A DNA stretch of 48,271 nucleotides from Candidatus Saccharimonadota bacterium (GTDB taxonomy: Bacteria > Patescibacteriota > Saccharimonadia > Saccharimonadales > UBA4665): contig JAQBRT010000003.1 in NCBI GenBank assembly GCA_028286345.1, forward strand, positions 1 through 48,271, given 5' to 3'. The position numbers were made by a program, and so were the translations under genes. Below are positions 1 to 8,458 of this stretch, one piece after another. Below the pieces are notes generated by a model. That model did not search any database. It saw nothing but the letters and a program-made list of their open reading frames with translations, and was not told the DNA's origin. Every line of letters begins with the position of its first letter. The first letter of the stretch is position 1.

Positions 1-679
1 CCTTAGTTACGCATGGTGAAGCCACGGCAAGTTGCTGGTTGGTGCCGCGGGCTGTCATAACGTAGCTATAGCTAACACCGGCGGTGGCTTGGCCATCAAC
101 GGCACTATTGCCTGAGGGGGTGGTGTAGGCCACAACTACTACATCGCTAGCGCCCGATTGCTTCTTTATAAGGTAAACGCCATTCGCAGTATTGCTAAAA
201 CTGTACGAAAGCGTGATGTGTGACGTGTCTGATGCGCAGGTTAGCGTGCCGGATGGCGGTGGCGTTGTCGAAGGAGGTGGCGTTGTAGTTGTAGTCGATG
301 ACTTAGTCGCACAGGGTGTCGAGTCCAACAGTTGGTTAGTTCCGCGGGCTGTCATAACATAGGTGTAATTAACACCGGCGGTGGCTTGGCCATCAATGGC
401 ACCATTGCCGGAGGGTGTAGTGTACCCTGCAACGACGACGTCGCTGGCGCCTGATTGTTTTTTGATGAGATAGACTCCGTTTGTGGTGCCGCTAAAGTTG
501 TAGCTGAGAGTAATGTTCGTGGTATTTGAGGCACAGGTTAAGGTGCCGGTTGGCGCTGATGTGGCAGCAGAGCTGAACGCAATATACAGCGCACCCATAA
601 TTGCCACCCCGCCCACGATAAAAAGCATCAGGCTGCGGTTGAGCGCACCGGGGCTTTTGATTTTATTCTTTTTAGGCAT
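1..679 (-). CDS. Secreted/anchored protein with tandem Ig-like repeats (partial, C-terminus outside window)
   Basis: An open frame begins with ATG at 679 and runs off the left edge of the window (226 codons visible). The N-terminus is basic (MPKKNKIK), followed by one hydrophobic segment at about residues 14-31, which suits a signal anchor. Two near-identical ~99-aa units follow. Each begins GTLTCAS, contains GVYLIKKQSGASDVVV and Y-x-YVMTARGTNQ, and has two cysteines (TC near its start, PC near its end). A Thr/Pro-rich linker separates them. The units look like Ig or fibronectin III-like beta-sandwiches; that fold assignment is inference from the alternating pattern and length. No Shine-Dalgarno is evident before the start. 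It is probably an envelope or adhesion protein facing outward. The exact function is unknown and the true length cannot be seen. Confidence 0.75.
   Translation of the reverse strand, partial: MPKKNKIKSPGALNRSLMLFIVGGVAIMGALYIAFSSAATSAPTGTLTCASNTTNITLSYNFSGTTNGVYLIKKQSGASDVVVAGYTTPSGNGAIDGQATAGVNYTYVMTARGTNQLLDSTPCATKSSTTTTTPPPSTTPPPSGTLTCASDTSHITLSYSFSNTANGVYLIKKQSGASDVVVVAYTTPSGNSAVDGQATAGVSYSYVMTARGTNQQLAVASPCVTK
9..548 (-). repeat. Two tandem 297-bp coding repeats
   Basis: The DNA at about 306-548 recurs at about 9-251 with a constant offset of 297 bp (for example, the stretch starting at 342 matches that starting at 45, and 531 matches 234). The offset equals 99 codons, so the repeat is in frame and duplicates one Ig-like domain. 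Confidence 0.75.
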
Positions 680-762
680 AGCTGGTGTTTGTTATTTGTC
701 GCTTTAGTAGTTCAGACCACACTAAACTAATACTCTTAATTACTTTACCACCCCTAGTGGTC

Positions 763-778
763 AAAACGCTAGCGTTTT
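763..778 (-). terminator. Possible weak terminator hairpin at prfB stop
   Basis: AAAACGCTAGCGTTTT is a perfect palindrome overlapping the prfB stop codon. Read on the minus strand it can form a 6-bp stem with a CTAG loop and a short U-rich 3' arm. A second small inverted repeat (ACCAC/GTGGT, 747-761) follows. Stem strength is modest, so termination here is only plausible. Confidence 0.35.
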
Positions 779-1862
779 ATTTACCAAGGATAAATTCAAG
801 GTACGAATCTATGAGTGGGTCAAGCTCACCGTTGAGTACCGAATCGGGATCACTGGTTTCGTAGCGTGTACGTAAATCTTTAACTTGTTTGTAGGGATGC
901 AACACATAACTACGAATCTGATTACCCCAAGCAGCCTGCTCGTTTGGGCCTTTGAGCTCACTAACCTTTTCGGCATGTTGCTCAAGTTGCAATTGCGCAA
1001 GGCGTGAACGCACAATCGTCATGGCAGTTTCCCTATTTTGCAGTTGTGAACGCTCATTCTGGATAGCGACGACGATATTAGTTGGCAGGTGCGTGATCCG
1101 AACGGCTGAATCGGTCGTGTTTACGCTCTGGCCGCCATGGCCGCCGCTGCGGTAGACATCAATTTTCAGGTCTTTTTCATCGATTTCAAGATCTTCCGGT
1201 GCATTGATTTTAGGCATGACTTCAACTTTGGCAAAGCTGGTTTGGCGCAAGTTGTCGGCGTTAAATGGGCTAAGGCGCACTAGGCGGTGGACCCCATGCT
1301 CACCCTGCAGTTTGCCGTAGGCAAAGTCGCCTTCTACCTCTAGGGTTACGCTTTTAATACCGGCTTCGTCACCAGCCGATTCATCGATCATGGTGGTTTT
1401 CCAGCCATTTTTTTCGAAGTAGCGGCTGTACATCCTCAGCAACATACCGGCCCAGTCCTGGGCATCGGTGCCCCCTGCCCCGGCGTGCAAACTAATGATT
1501 GCATCATGATCGTCATAGGGACCGTTGAACTTGAGGGCCTCTTTGAGTTGGTCAAACTGCTGGCTGGCACTATTAAGCTGTTCTGTAATATCTGCCTGGA
1601 CGCTGTCGTCATTAAGCTCAAGTAGCTCGGTGCAGTCAGCAATACTCTGCTGCAGTTCGAGCCAAGGCTGTACCCGGGCTTCGAGGCGGGAAATTTGTTT
1701 CATGGTTTCCTGGGCGGCAGCGGCCTCCTGCCAAAAGTCCGCAGCCTGGGACTCAGCACGCAAGCTGCCAAGTTCTTTGGCCAGCGATTCTATGTTGAGT
1801 TTAGCTACAGCAGCCGAAACTGCTGCCGCAAGTTCTTGGGCGTGCTTACGCTGCTCGTCCAT
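777..1862 (-). CDS. prfB: Peptide chain release factor 2
   Basis: Class I release factor that reads UGA and UAA and triggers peptidyl-tRNA hydrolysis on the ribosome. The catalytic GGQ loop is seen in [20 protein letters not shown], and the stop-codon-reading SPF tripeptide of RF2 in RLVRLSPFNADN. The N-terminal alpha-helical domain is present. I place the start at the ATG of MDEQRK (1862) because GAGG lies at 1872-1875, nine nt upstream; a longer frame reaches 1883 but lacks a ribosome site. The length of 361 aa is normal. The usual in-frame UGA programmed frameshift near codon 26 is absent: the frame is continuous. The start overlaps the end of the M16 peptidase gene by 17 nt, suggesting translational coupling in the secA-M16-prfB run. 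Confidence 0.97.
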   Translation of the reverse strand: MDEQRKHAQELAAAVSAAVAKLNIESLAKELGSLRAESQAADFWQEAAAAQETMKQISRLEARVQPWLELQQSIADCTELLELNDDSVQADITEQLNSASQQFDQLKEALKFNGPYDDHDAIISLHAGAGGTDAQDWAGMLLRMYSRYFEKNGWKTTMIDESAGDEAGIKSVTLEVEGDFAYGKLQGEHGVHRLVRLSPFNADNLRQTSFAKVEVMPKINAPEDLEIDEKDLKIDVYRSGGHGGQSVNTTDSAVRITHLPTNIVVAIQNERSQLQNRETAMTIVRSRLAQLQLEQHAEKVSELKGPNEQAAWGNQIRSYVLHPYKQVKDLRTRYETSDPDSVLNGELDPLIDSYLEFILGK

Positions 1863-3180
1863 TTTGAAGTACCTCAGACTCAAGCTGGCGGGCTGGGCTC
1901 CATAGGGCGGCTAGTTCGGCCTGGAGCTCTTGGGCAAAATGCTCACCACAATTGCCTAGGACGCCAAAGCCCCAGACGGTTTCGGCAAACATTTGGTTGG
2001 CGACCTCTATAATTTGCTCTTTGGTAACTGCCTTAATGCGCTCCGGCACTTTGTAATAATTCTCAACGACACCGTCAAAGAAGTACCGGCCAACGTAGCC
2101 GGAAGCCGTACCACCAACTGTCTGGGCACTGCGCTGGAAGCGGCCAAGGGCGTACTGTTTAGTGGCTTCGATTTCGTCTTTACTGACATCGCCGGCCAGG
2201 ACTTTGCCAAGCTCTTCAACAATAATTTGCATTAAGGCACCGGCGTTTTTGTCTGAAACCTGGGCGCCGAACCACCAGTTGCTGGCATCGCGCGTTTGGC
2301 TCAGGCCCGAACTCATACCATAAACTAATCCGCGCTCGCGGGCCGTGCCAAGGATCTTGGAATACAAGGTTTCTGTAAGCATGGTGTTAACCAGGTTGAG
2401 CGAGTCGGTTTCCGGGTCGGTTAAACGGCGCTTCATGAAAGTATCGATGTAGAAGTACAGGTTTTCGACGGTGTCGTTGGCAACGTAGACCGGCTTGTGG
2501 AGATTTTTTGGCAGCTCATGTGGCAGCTCGTAGCGCTTGCCTTTAGTAGGTAACTCGACCGACTCAAATAGGTTGGCAATACTTTCCTGGCGCTTTGGCG
2601 TTAGGTTGCCGGCAACCACAAAACGCATGTTGGGGGCAAAATGCGTCCGTTGGTAGTGTTCACGGACATCTTCGACCGTGACATTTTGCATAAGCTCCAG
2701 GCGTTCGTGGTCAGTCTTGGCAATCAGGCCAAGGGCGCCGCGCATCTCTAGGCTCAAGCGGCGGAAGTGGTTGTTGCTGCGGGCGGCCATTTCTTCTTGG
2801 ACGTTACCAAATTCGGCCTGGAATTCTTCTTCCAAAAACAGCGGCTTAGTGATGGCAATCAGCATTAGGCCAAGCACGCGGTCCCACTCAAAATCGGCAC
2901 ATTCGGCTTCGTAGGTAATGTCGTAAACGCCGGTAGTGGCGTTGCTGTAGGCGCCGTTTTTTTCGAGTTCGGCCTGGAAGTCGCGGGCACGGGGTATGAG
3001 TTCGTTGGCGCCCAGTAGCACGTGCTCCATAAGGTGCGGCACTTCCCACTTGGCTTCGCTGACTAGGTACTCACCGGCCCGGAAGTTTACGTCAAAGGTC
3101 ATGACTGATGCGTCGGGGACATGAATCAGGAGGCCTTTGGCTCCGTTCTTAAGTTCAATTTCCTGGACAGTATGCTTCAA
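1846..3180 (-). CDS. M16 family zinc metallopeptidase
   Basis: Single-domain (444 aa) member of the insulinase/processing-peptidase family. The inverted zinc motif HLMEH is at residues 49-53 and the distal Glu ligand is in NVQEEM at about 129, which matches the HxxEH-x(~75)-E pattern, so the active site looks intact. A C-terminal inactive-like M16 half is also recognisable (about residues 165-420). It starts 3 nt after the secA stop and overlaps prfB, so it belongs to that operon. The family degrades peptides and processes proteins. A role in clearing signal peptides or imported peptides would fit the secA neighbour but is inference. No signal peptide is seen, so it is probably cytoplasmic. 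Confidence 0.9.
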   Translation of the reverse strand: MKHTVQEIELKNGAKGLLIHVPDASVMTFDVNFRAGEYLVSEAKWEVPHLMEHVLLGANELIPRARDFQAELEKNGAYSNATTGVYDITYEAECADFEWDRVLGLMLIAITKPLFLEEEFQAEFGNVQEEMAARSNNHFRRLSLEMRGALGLIAKTDHERLELMQNVTVEDVREHYQRTHFAPNMRFVVAGNLTPKRQESIANLFESVELPTKGKRYELPHELPKNLHKPVYVANDTVENLYFYIDTFMKRRLTDPETDSLNLVNTMLTETLYSKILGTARERGLVYGMSSGLSQTRDASNWWFGAQVSDKNAGALMQIIVEELGKVLAGDVSKDEIEATKQYALGRFQRSAQTVGGTASGYVGRYFFDGVVENYYKVPERIKAVTKEQIIEVANQMFAETVWGFGVLGNCGEHFAQELQAELAALWSPARQLESEVLQNGRAA

Positions 3181-3183
3181 ATG

Positions 3184-5793
3184 CTACTTCTTTCTCCGCT
3201 TGGCGGTAGTCTTACGCTTGCGCTCAGTTTTGCGCGCTTGCTTGATATTGGTAGGTTTCTTCTTGTTGGCAACGTTGGCAGCTTTGTGGTTGTTAAAGTC
3301 GCCCTCGTCAAACTCGGATTGGGCATTGTTGATCTGTGATGCGTTCTCAATGGAACCACGGGCGGCGCGCGTTAGTTCGGTTTCGGTAGCCTTGTCGAGG
3401 TCTTCCTGGCTAATTGGCTGGGCGTGGAATAGGGCGCGCAGGACATCGTGACGGAGTGTATGCTGCATATCTTCAAACAACAGCTGCCCGCGGCGGCGGT
3501 ATTCGACTAATGGGTCCTGCTGGCCAACGCTCATCCAGTGGATACCTTCGCGCAAGTGGTCCATGTTTTCGAGGTGCTGCATCCACAGGTTGTCGAGCAC
3601 CTGCAGGTAGATATCGCGCTCCACTTTGCGCATAACTTCTACTGTAAAGGCAGTTTCACGGCCGTCGTAGAGTTCTTTGGCCTGGGTCAGGAAAACTTGG
3701 CTGAACTTGCTGGCATCGGTGTCAAACAAGCGGTCGAGCGTGGCTTCATCGAATGGGAAAACTTCTCGTAGGACGTCTTCAAACTGCTCGCTGCTCACCA
3801 GCGGCGAGGTGGCCATAGCGTTAACTTCTTCTTCGATGAAAATGCTGACGCGCTTTTTGATGTCATTGCTGTGGAGGATTTCGCGGCGCATGGCATAGGT
3901 GGCTTTACGGTGGCGGTTCATGACGTCGTCGTATTGCACGACGCTCTTACGCTGGTCAAAGTGGTAGCCTTCGACTTTCTTCTGGGCACCTTCGAGGCTC
4001 TTACTAATCAGGCGGTTTTCAATTGGCGTGTCATCATCGACGCTTAGGCGCTCCATAATGCTGCCGATGCGGTCACCACCAAAAATACGCATCAGGTCAT
4101 CATCAGTACTAACGAAGAACTGGGTAACGCCGGGGTCACCCTGACGGCCGGAACGGCCACGCAGCTGGTTGTCGATACGACGGGATTCGTGGCGCTCACT
4201 ACCGAGTACAAACAGGCCGCCCAGGTCTTTTGATTCTGGGTCAAGCACGATATCTGTACCACGGCCGGCAATGTTGGTAGCGAGGGTGACGGCACCCTTG
4301 CGGCCAGCTTCGGCCACGATCTTAGCTTCACGTTCGTTATTCTTGGCATTTAGGACTTGGTGCGCCACGCCAGCTTTATTTAGCATTTGGCCAAGGGCTT
4401 CGTTTTTCTCGATAGACACGGTACCTATAAGCACCGGCTGGCCTTTGGTGTGCAGCAGTTTTACTTCACGGACAATGGCCCTAAATTTAGCTTTTTCGTT
4501 TCGGTAAATGCGGTCGACGCGGTCGATACGGGCTTGGGGCCGGTTGCTCGGAATCTCCACGACGTCGATCTTGTAGATCTGGTGAAATTCTTCTGATTCG
4601 GTTTGGGCAGTACCGGTCATGCCGGACAGCTTGTCGTAAAGGCGGAAGTAGTTCTGGAACGAAATGGTCGCTAGTGTCATGCTTTCCTGCTGGACTTCGA
4701 CGCCCTCTTTGGCTTCGATGGCCTGGTGCAAGCCTTCGTTGTAACGGCGGCCGGCCAGTAAACGGCCGGTGAACTCGTCGACAATCACAACTTCCCCGTC
4801 ACCAGTAACAACGTAATCTTTGTCGCGGTGGAACAGCGCGTGGGCCCGCAGGGCTTGCTGCAAGTGGTAAATGGTGCGGATATTTTCTGAGCCGTAGAGG
4901 TTGTCGATGCCAAGGATTTTCTCGACTTTTTCGACGCCCTTGTCGGTTAGGATAACGGTTTTGCGCTTTTCGTCGGTTTCGAAGTGCTTTTCTTTAACTA
5001 ACTGGCGGACAACTTTAGAAAACTGGGCGTAGGCTGTACCACTGGTGACGCTTGGAGCGCTAATAATAAGTGGGGTCCTTGCCTCATCGATAAGGATGGA
5101 GTCAACTTCGTCGACGATGGCGTAGTGCAATGGGCGCTGGCGGAGCTGGTCTTCTTCGCGGACCATGTTGTCGCGGAGGTAGTCAAAACCGTACTCGTTG
5201 TTGGTGCCGTAGGTGACATCGGCGGCGTAGGCTTCCTGCCGTGTGCAGGGCTTGAGGTGCCTAAAGCGCTCATCTTCATGGTCGGTATTGGTGTAGGTTT
5301 TATCTACGATGTAGCTGTGGTCGCCAACAATAACACCGGTAGTGAGCCCGAGGAAGTCGTAGACTTGGCCCATCCAGCCGGCATCACGCTGTGCCAGGTA
5401 ATCGTTAACCGTTACAACATGGACGCCTTTTTCTGTCAGGGCGTTGAGGTAAACTGGTGCGGTTGCAACTAGGGTTTTACCTTCACCGGTGCGCATTTCG
5501 GCAACATTGCCTTCGTGGAGCACCATGCCACCAATTAGCTGCACATCAAAGTGACGCTGGCCAAGCACACGGGTAGCGGCCTCGCGGACAACAGCAAAAG
5601 CATCGGGCAAAATTGCGTCGATTGACTCTTTTTTGAGGCGCTTTTTGAGCACATCTGTTTGCTCACGCAGCTGTACGTCTGTCAGCTTTTTATATTTGTC
5701 ACCGAGTTCGTTAACGGCTATGGCACGCTTACGTAACCGCTTCACGGTTTTGGCCTGCGGATCACCCAAAATCTTCTTAAAGACGATGTTCAT
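3184..5793 (-). CDS. secA: Preprotein translocase ATPase SecA
   Basis: Motor ATPase that drives secretory proteins through SecYEG. Walker A RTGEGKT is at residues 101-107 and the DEAD-type box VDEVDSILIDEARTPL follows. The helicase-like NBD2 motifs (NIAGRGTDI, QLRGRSGRQGDPG) and the scaffold/wing region are present. The length is 869 aa. The C-terminal zinc-binding SecB/phospholipid motif (CxCx8C[H/C]) is missing; instead the protein ends in a Lys/Arg-rich tail with no cysteine. The start at 5793 is preceded by AGGGG six nt upstream and by a consensus promoter. It is the first gene of the secA-M16-prfB run. In this window it would serve the many secreted surface proteins, LepB and HtrA. Confidence 0.98.
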   Translation of the reverse strand: MNIVFKKILGDPQAKTVKRLRKRAIAVNELGDKYKKLTDVQLREQTDVLKKRLKKESIDAILPDAFAVVREAATRVLGQRHFDVQLIGGMVLHEGNVAEMRTGEGKTLVATAPVYLNALTEKGVHVVTVNDYLAQRDAGWMGQVYDFLGLTTGVIVGDHSYIVDKTYTNTDHEDERFRHLKPCTRQEAYAADVTYGTNNEYGFDYLRDNMVREEDQLRQRPLHYAIVDEVDSILIDEARTPLIISAPSVTSGTAYAQFSKVVRQLVKEKHFETDEKRKTVILTDKGVEKVEKILGIDNLYGSENIRTIYHLQQALRAHALFHRDKDYVVTGDGEVVIVDEFTGRLLAGRRYNEGLHQAIEAKEGVEVQQESMTLATISFQNYFRLYDKLSGMTGTAQTESEEFHQIYKIDVVEIPSNRPQARIDRVDRIYRNEKAKFRAIVREVKLLHTKGQPVLIGTVSIEKNEALGQMLNKAGVAHQVLNAKNNEREAKIVAEAGRKGAVTLATNIAGRGTDIVLDPESKDLGGLFVLGSERHESRRIDNQLRGRSGRQGDPGVTQFFVSTDDDLMRIFGGDRIGSIMERLSVDDDTPIENRLISKSLEGAQKKVEGYHFDQRKSVVQYDDVMNRHRKATYAMRREILHSNDIKKRVSIFIEEEVNAMATSPLVSSEQFEDVLREVFPFDEATLDRLFDTDASKFSQVFLTQAKELYDGRETAFTVEVMRKVERDIYLQVLDNLWMQHLENMDHLREGIHWMSVGQQDPLVEYRRRGQLLFEDMQHTLRHDVLRALFHAQPISQEDLDKATETELTRAARGSIENASQINNAQSEFDEGDFNNHKAANVANKKKPTNIKQARKTERKRKTTAKRRKK

Positions 5794-5810
5794 CTATCCC
5801 CTATCTCCCA

Positions 5811-5839
5811 GTATTAGAAACTCTAGAAAGTAATGTCAA
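5811..5839 (-). promoter_or_regulatory. secA promoter, consensus sigma70-type
   Basis: On the minus strand, TTGACA (5834-5839), a 17-bp spacer and TAATAC (5811-5816). The predicted start point gives a ~10-nt leader with the AGGGG ribosome site. The -35 box sits within the spacer of an imperfect DNA palindrome (5818-5831 and 5853-5865). Confidence 0.75.
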
Positions 5840-5865
5840 TTTAGTATAGATGACTTTCAGAGTTT
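5818..5865. promoter_or_regulatory. Inverted repeat around the secA -35 box, candidate operator
   Basis: AAACTCTAGAAAGT (5818-5831) and ACTTTCAGAGTTT (5853-5865) are reverse complements apart from one extra base, separated by 21 bp that contain TTGACA. The repeat lies upstream of the expected transcript, so it would act as DNA rather than RNA. No regulator is known. Confidence 0.4.
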
Positions 5866-5887
5866 TGACTACGGTAATACAGCCGAT

Positions 5888-6280
5888 TTAGGCTTCGGGC
5901 TGAGGCATTTGCTCCGGCAAGAGGCCTTTGCGGCTAAAGCGGCCAAAGAGATGACGGTGCATTTTGCCGTTCTCATGCTTATCTTTGTGCTTTTTGAGCT
6001 GGTTCTTGAGCTTAGTTTCAACAATATCAACAGCCGCAAACGAATTGAGCGTTGATTCTTTGATAATCAGGGTCTCACGCGGGAGCATGAGTTTTACTTC
6101 GCAGGTAAAGCGGTTCTTATCCTTGGCCTTTCCCTCTTTTAGGAAGACTGAGGCGTGGACACTTTGGCGGTCATGACGGGAGAGGTATTTATCTAGGCCA
6201 CCGATTTTTTTGGTGACGTATTTGCGCAAATTATCGTCAATTGTGGTGTGAACACCGTTGATTTCGAATTTTTGCAGCAT
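5888..6280 (-). CDS. raiA: Ribosome hibernation/translation inhibition factor (RaiA/HPF family)
   Basis: Small protein of the S30AE fold that binds the 30S decoding region of idle ribosomes. The N-terminal LQKFEINGVHTTIDDNLRKYV and following VHASVFLKEG and LIIKESTLNSFAAVDIVETKLKNQ regions match the family. The start was set at 6280 (130 aa) because AAAAGGAGG lies at 6286-6294, five nt before the ATG; a longer frame to 6337 has no support. The C-terminal extension after the core is basic and short, not the full dimerisation domain of long HPF. A -10-like TATACT is visible farther upstream (about 6318-6323). It lies between serS and secA on the same strand. Confidence 0.9.
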   Translation of the reverse strand: MLQKFEINGVHTTIDDNLRKYVTKKIGGLDKYLSRHDRQSVHASVFLKEGKAKDKNRFTCEVKLMLPRETLIIKESTLNSFAAVDIVETKLKNQLKKHKDKHENGKMHRHLFGRFSRKGLLPEQMPQPEA

Positions 6281-6361
6281 GAATGCCTCCTTTTGTTTAT
6301 GTACGTCTGTACTACCTAGTATACGCCCGACCGGCAAGGCTGGGTATGGAAAGAATCACAA

Positions 6362-7657
6362 TTACAGCTGTGATATTCCGCCCATAAATGGCCGCAACAC
6401 TTCTGGAACGGTTACGTTGCCATCGGCGGTTTGGTAGTTTTCCATGATGGCAATCATGATCCGGCCGAGGGCGAAAGCTGTGGCGTCATTAGTATGAACA
6501 AGCTCAGTTGTGTCACTACGTTTGACGCGGATTTTGAGGTCGCGGGCCTGGTAATCAGTCATGTAATCGGCGGTGTGAGTTTCGCGGTATTGGCCCTGCC
6601 CTGGCATCCAGGTGTCGATATCTATACCGCGGGCGTTGGGCTTACCAATGTCGGCGGTACATTTCTGAACAACGCGGTACGGCAAGCCAAGCTGCTGAAC
6701 CAAATATTCCTGGATAGCAACGAGCAATAAATGCTCTTGGAGGCCGGTTTCGCCAGTACTAAAGACTTCCATTTCGAGTTTGTCGAATTGGTGCATGCGC
6801 AGGATGCCTTCGGTGTCTTTGCCATAGGTACCGGCTTCGCGCCGGAAGCTAGTGGAGTACCCCAGGTATCTTATAGGCAATTCGGATTCTGGCAGGATTT
6901 CGTTCCAGTACATGGTGCAAAGCGTGTGCTCAGCACTAGCGTTAAGCCAGAGGTCGTCCTGCTCGATTTTGTAGGTAACTTCTTCGGCATTGAGCCTGGC
7001 ACTGGCAATGTAGGGTTCGGTGCGCAGCATGGCTGGAGGCAGGATTGGCGTGAATGGCTTGGCGCTGAGGCTTAGGCCGTTTTCGTCAACCAGTTTTTGG
7101 ATAACGGTTTGGTCACCCAGCGTCTGCATAACCCACTGGATGATAGCGAATTGCAACCTTACAAGGTCACCTTTAAGGTAGGCAAAGCGGCTGCCGGCAA
7201 TTTTGGCAGCCCGTTCCTTGTCTATTAGTCCTTTTGGTTCGGCCAGTTCAAAGTGCTGCTTTGGCTCAAAATCAAAGTGTGGCTTGTCGCCCACCTCTTT
7301 TGCAACGACGTTTTCGTCTTCGCTGGCACCAACTGGCACGTCATCGATGGGCATATTAGGGATGGCCTTAAGCAGCTCATTGTACTGCCCTTCTATAAGT
7401 GTCAGGTCTGCTTCAATTTTGGTGAGTTCTTCTTTAAGTTGGCGGCCAGCGTTAAGCTGTTCTTCCGAAGGCCTTTGGCCTTTGGCTTCTGCCGCCTGTA
7501 AATTGCGACGTTGTCGCAATTCATCAGCCTGCGTTAAGCGTGCGCGGCGGGTGCCGTCGAGCGCGAGGAGCTTATCAACATCAACTTTATAACCCTTTTG
7601 GGCGGACTTATTCTTAACAAGGTCGGCATTGTCGCGGATGAACTGAATATCAAGCAT
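6362..7657 (-). CDS. serS: Seryl-tRNA synthetase
   Basis: Class II aminoacyl-tRNA synthetase that charges tRNA-Ser with serine. The N-terminal antiparallel coiled-coil arm that grips the long variable arm of tRNA-Ser is at about residues 30-105. Motif 2 is FRREAGTYGKDTEGILRMHQF and motif 3 lies in ATAFALGRIMIAIMENYQ. At 431 aa it is the usual bacterial size. No Shine-Dalgarno is present; instead a TATAAT box ends 6 nt before the ATG, predicting a leaderless message. The -10 box lies just past the stop codon of the upstream nuclease gene. Confidence 0.97.
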   Translation of the reverse strand: MLDIQFIRDNADLVKNKSAQKGYKVDVDKLLALDGTRRARLTQADELRQRRNLQAAEAKGQRPSEEQLNAGRQLKEELTKIEADLTLIEGQYNELLKAIPNMPIDDVPVGASEDENVVAKEVGDKPHFDFEPKQHFELAEPKGLIDKERAAKIAGSRFAYLKGDLVRLQFAIIQWVMQTLGDQTVIQKLVDENGLSLSAKPFTPILPPAMLRTEPYIASARLNAEEVTYKIEQDDLWLNASAEHTLCTMYWNEILPESELPIRYLGYSTSFRREAGTYGKDTEGILRMHQFDKLEMEVFSTGETGLQEHLLLVAIQEYLVQQLGLPYRVVQKCTADIGKPNARGIDIDTWMPGQGQYRETHTADYMTDYQARDLKIRVKRSDTTELVHTNDATAFALGRIMIAIMENYQTADGNVTVPEVLRPFMGGISQL

Positions 7658-7663
7658 GGGATT

Positions 7664-7669
7664 ATTATA
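7664..7669 (-). promoter_or_regulatory. -10 box of serS, leaderless
   Basis: TATAAT on the minus strand with 6 nt (AATCCC) to the serS ATG. The -35 region is poor. Confidence 0.6.
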
Positions 7670-7671
7670 GC

Positions 7672-8451
7672 CTACTTCTTAAGCGCTTTAAGTGTGAGTT
7701 CGGTGCGTTGGCGGGCGTAGGTGCAATATTGGCATGGGCCGCCCATGATGTCGTCGCCGATTGGCGGCATGGTATCAGAGTCCATGCAGGCTTTCATTTT
7801 GGCGAGGGTTGGTTCTACCCAGGAGTCGCTGCCAGTGTATGGGATAAGTTTTGTACGGAACTCCAGGCGGTCGTTAAAGCCGTCCAGGTCCATGCGGCCG
7901 TTGGTGTAGACAAAGTAGCCGGTGTTGCTGACCGGGAAGCCGTTTTGCCGGAGTAGCCATTGGTAGACTTCGATTTGGCGTTTGTAACTGATCTGCCAGT
8001 CGCTATCGATGCTAACTTCTTTGTCCTTTGATGTGGCTTTGTAGTCAACGACGATCAGTTCCCCGTCTTCGTTTATCCAGACGTCATCAATGGCGCCAAA
8101 AACATGCAAATTGGTGAGCTGGTGCAGTGTGGTAACACCGGTAAAATTGTAACGCCAGGTATCTAGGTCGGCGTGCTGGTATGGCACTGCTTTGACCTGG
8201 TTGTCGGTCATGATCGGATGTGGCTGCTTGGCTGCACGGTAGCGGTCAAACTCTTTTTTGAACAGTTCGTCGATGGCTTTGTTGATGTTGAACGGCGGCG
8301 AGCTGGGGCGCGTAATTTTGAGGCGTACATCGAGCCAGAAGCAGCGCGGGCACTGCATAAATAGCTCGATTTTGGAGCGTGAAACTTTGAACGGTGCCAC
8401 CTGCCCTGGTTGGTAGGGTTGGCTGCGCTCCCGGAAGTAGTTGTTGGCCAT
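7672..8451 (-). CDS. Cas4/RecB-like PD-(D/E)XK nuclease
   Basis: Predicted nuclease of 259 aa. The catalytic core is visible as GAIDDVW (D122) and ELIVVDYKATS (D136, K138), followed by a QIEVYQWLL helix that matches the QxxxY motif of the RecB/Cas4 group. Two cysteine pairs, CPRC at 34-37 and CQYC at 240-243, could hold an iron-sulfur cluster or zinc across the N- and C-terminal ends; Cas4 usually has one N-terminal and three C-terminal cysteines. No cas genes, CRISPR array or AddAB/RecBCD partners are nearby. It is probably a genomic DNA repair or end-processing nuclease; that is inference. An extended -10 (TGCTATACT) lies 7 nt before the ATG. Confidence 0.8.
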   Translation of the reverse strand: MANNYFRERSQPYQPGQVAPFKVSRSKIELFMQCPRCFWLDVRLKITRPSSPPFNINKAIDELFKKEFDRYRAAKQPHPIMTDNQVKAVPYQHADLDTWRYNFTGVTTLHQLTNLHVFGAIDDVWINEDGELIVVDYKATSKDKEVSIDSDWQISYKRQIEVYQWLLRQNGFPVSNTGYFVYTNGRMDLDGFNDRLEFRTKLIPYTGSDSWVEPTLAKMKACMDSDTMPPIGDDIMGGPCQYCTYARQRTELTLKALKK

Positions 8452-8458
8452 GGCTAAC

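Noticed and set aside
777-1862. Alternative genetic code with UGA as glycine
   Set aside because: An intact RF2 with SPF motif is present and msrA ends in TGA at a sensible C-terminus.
7672-8451. CRISPR-Cas association of the Cas4-like nuclease
   Set aside because: No array of short direct repeats with spacers and no cas1/cas2 in the window; the tandem repeats seen are long coding units.
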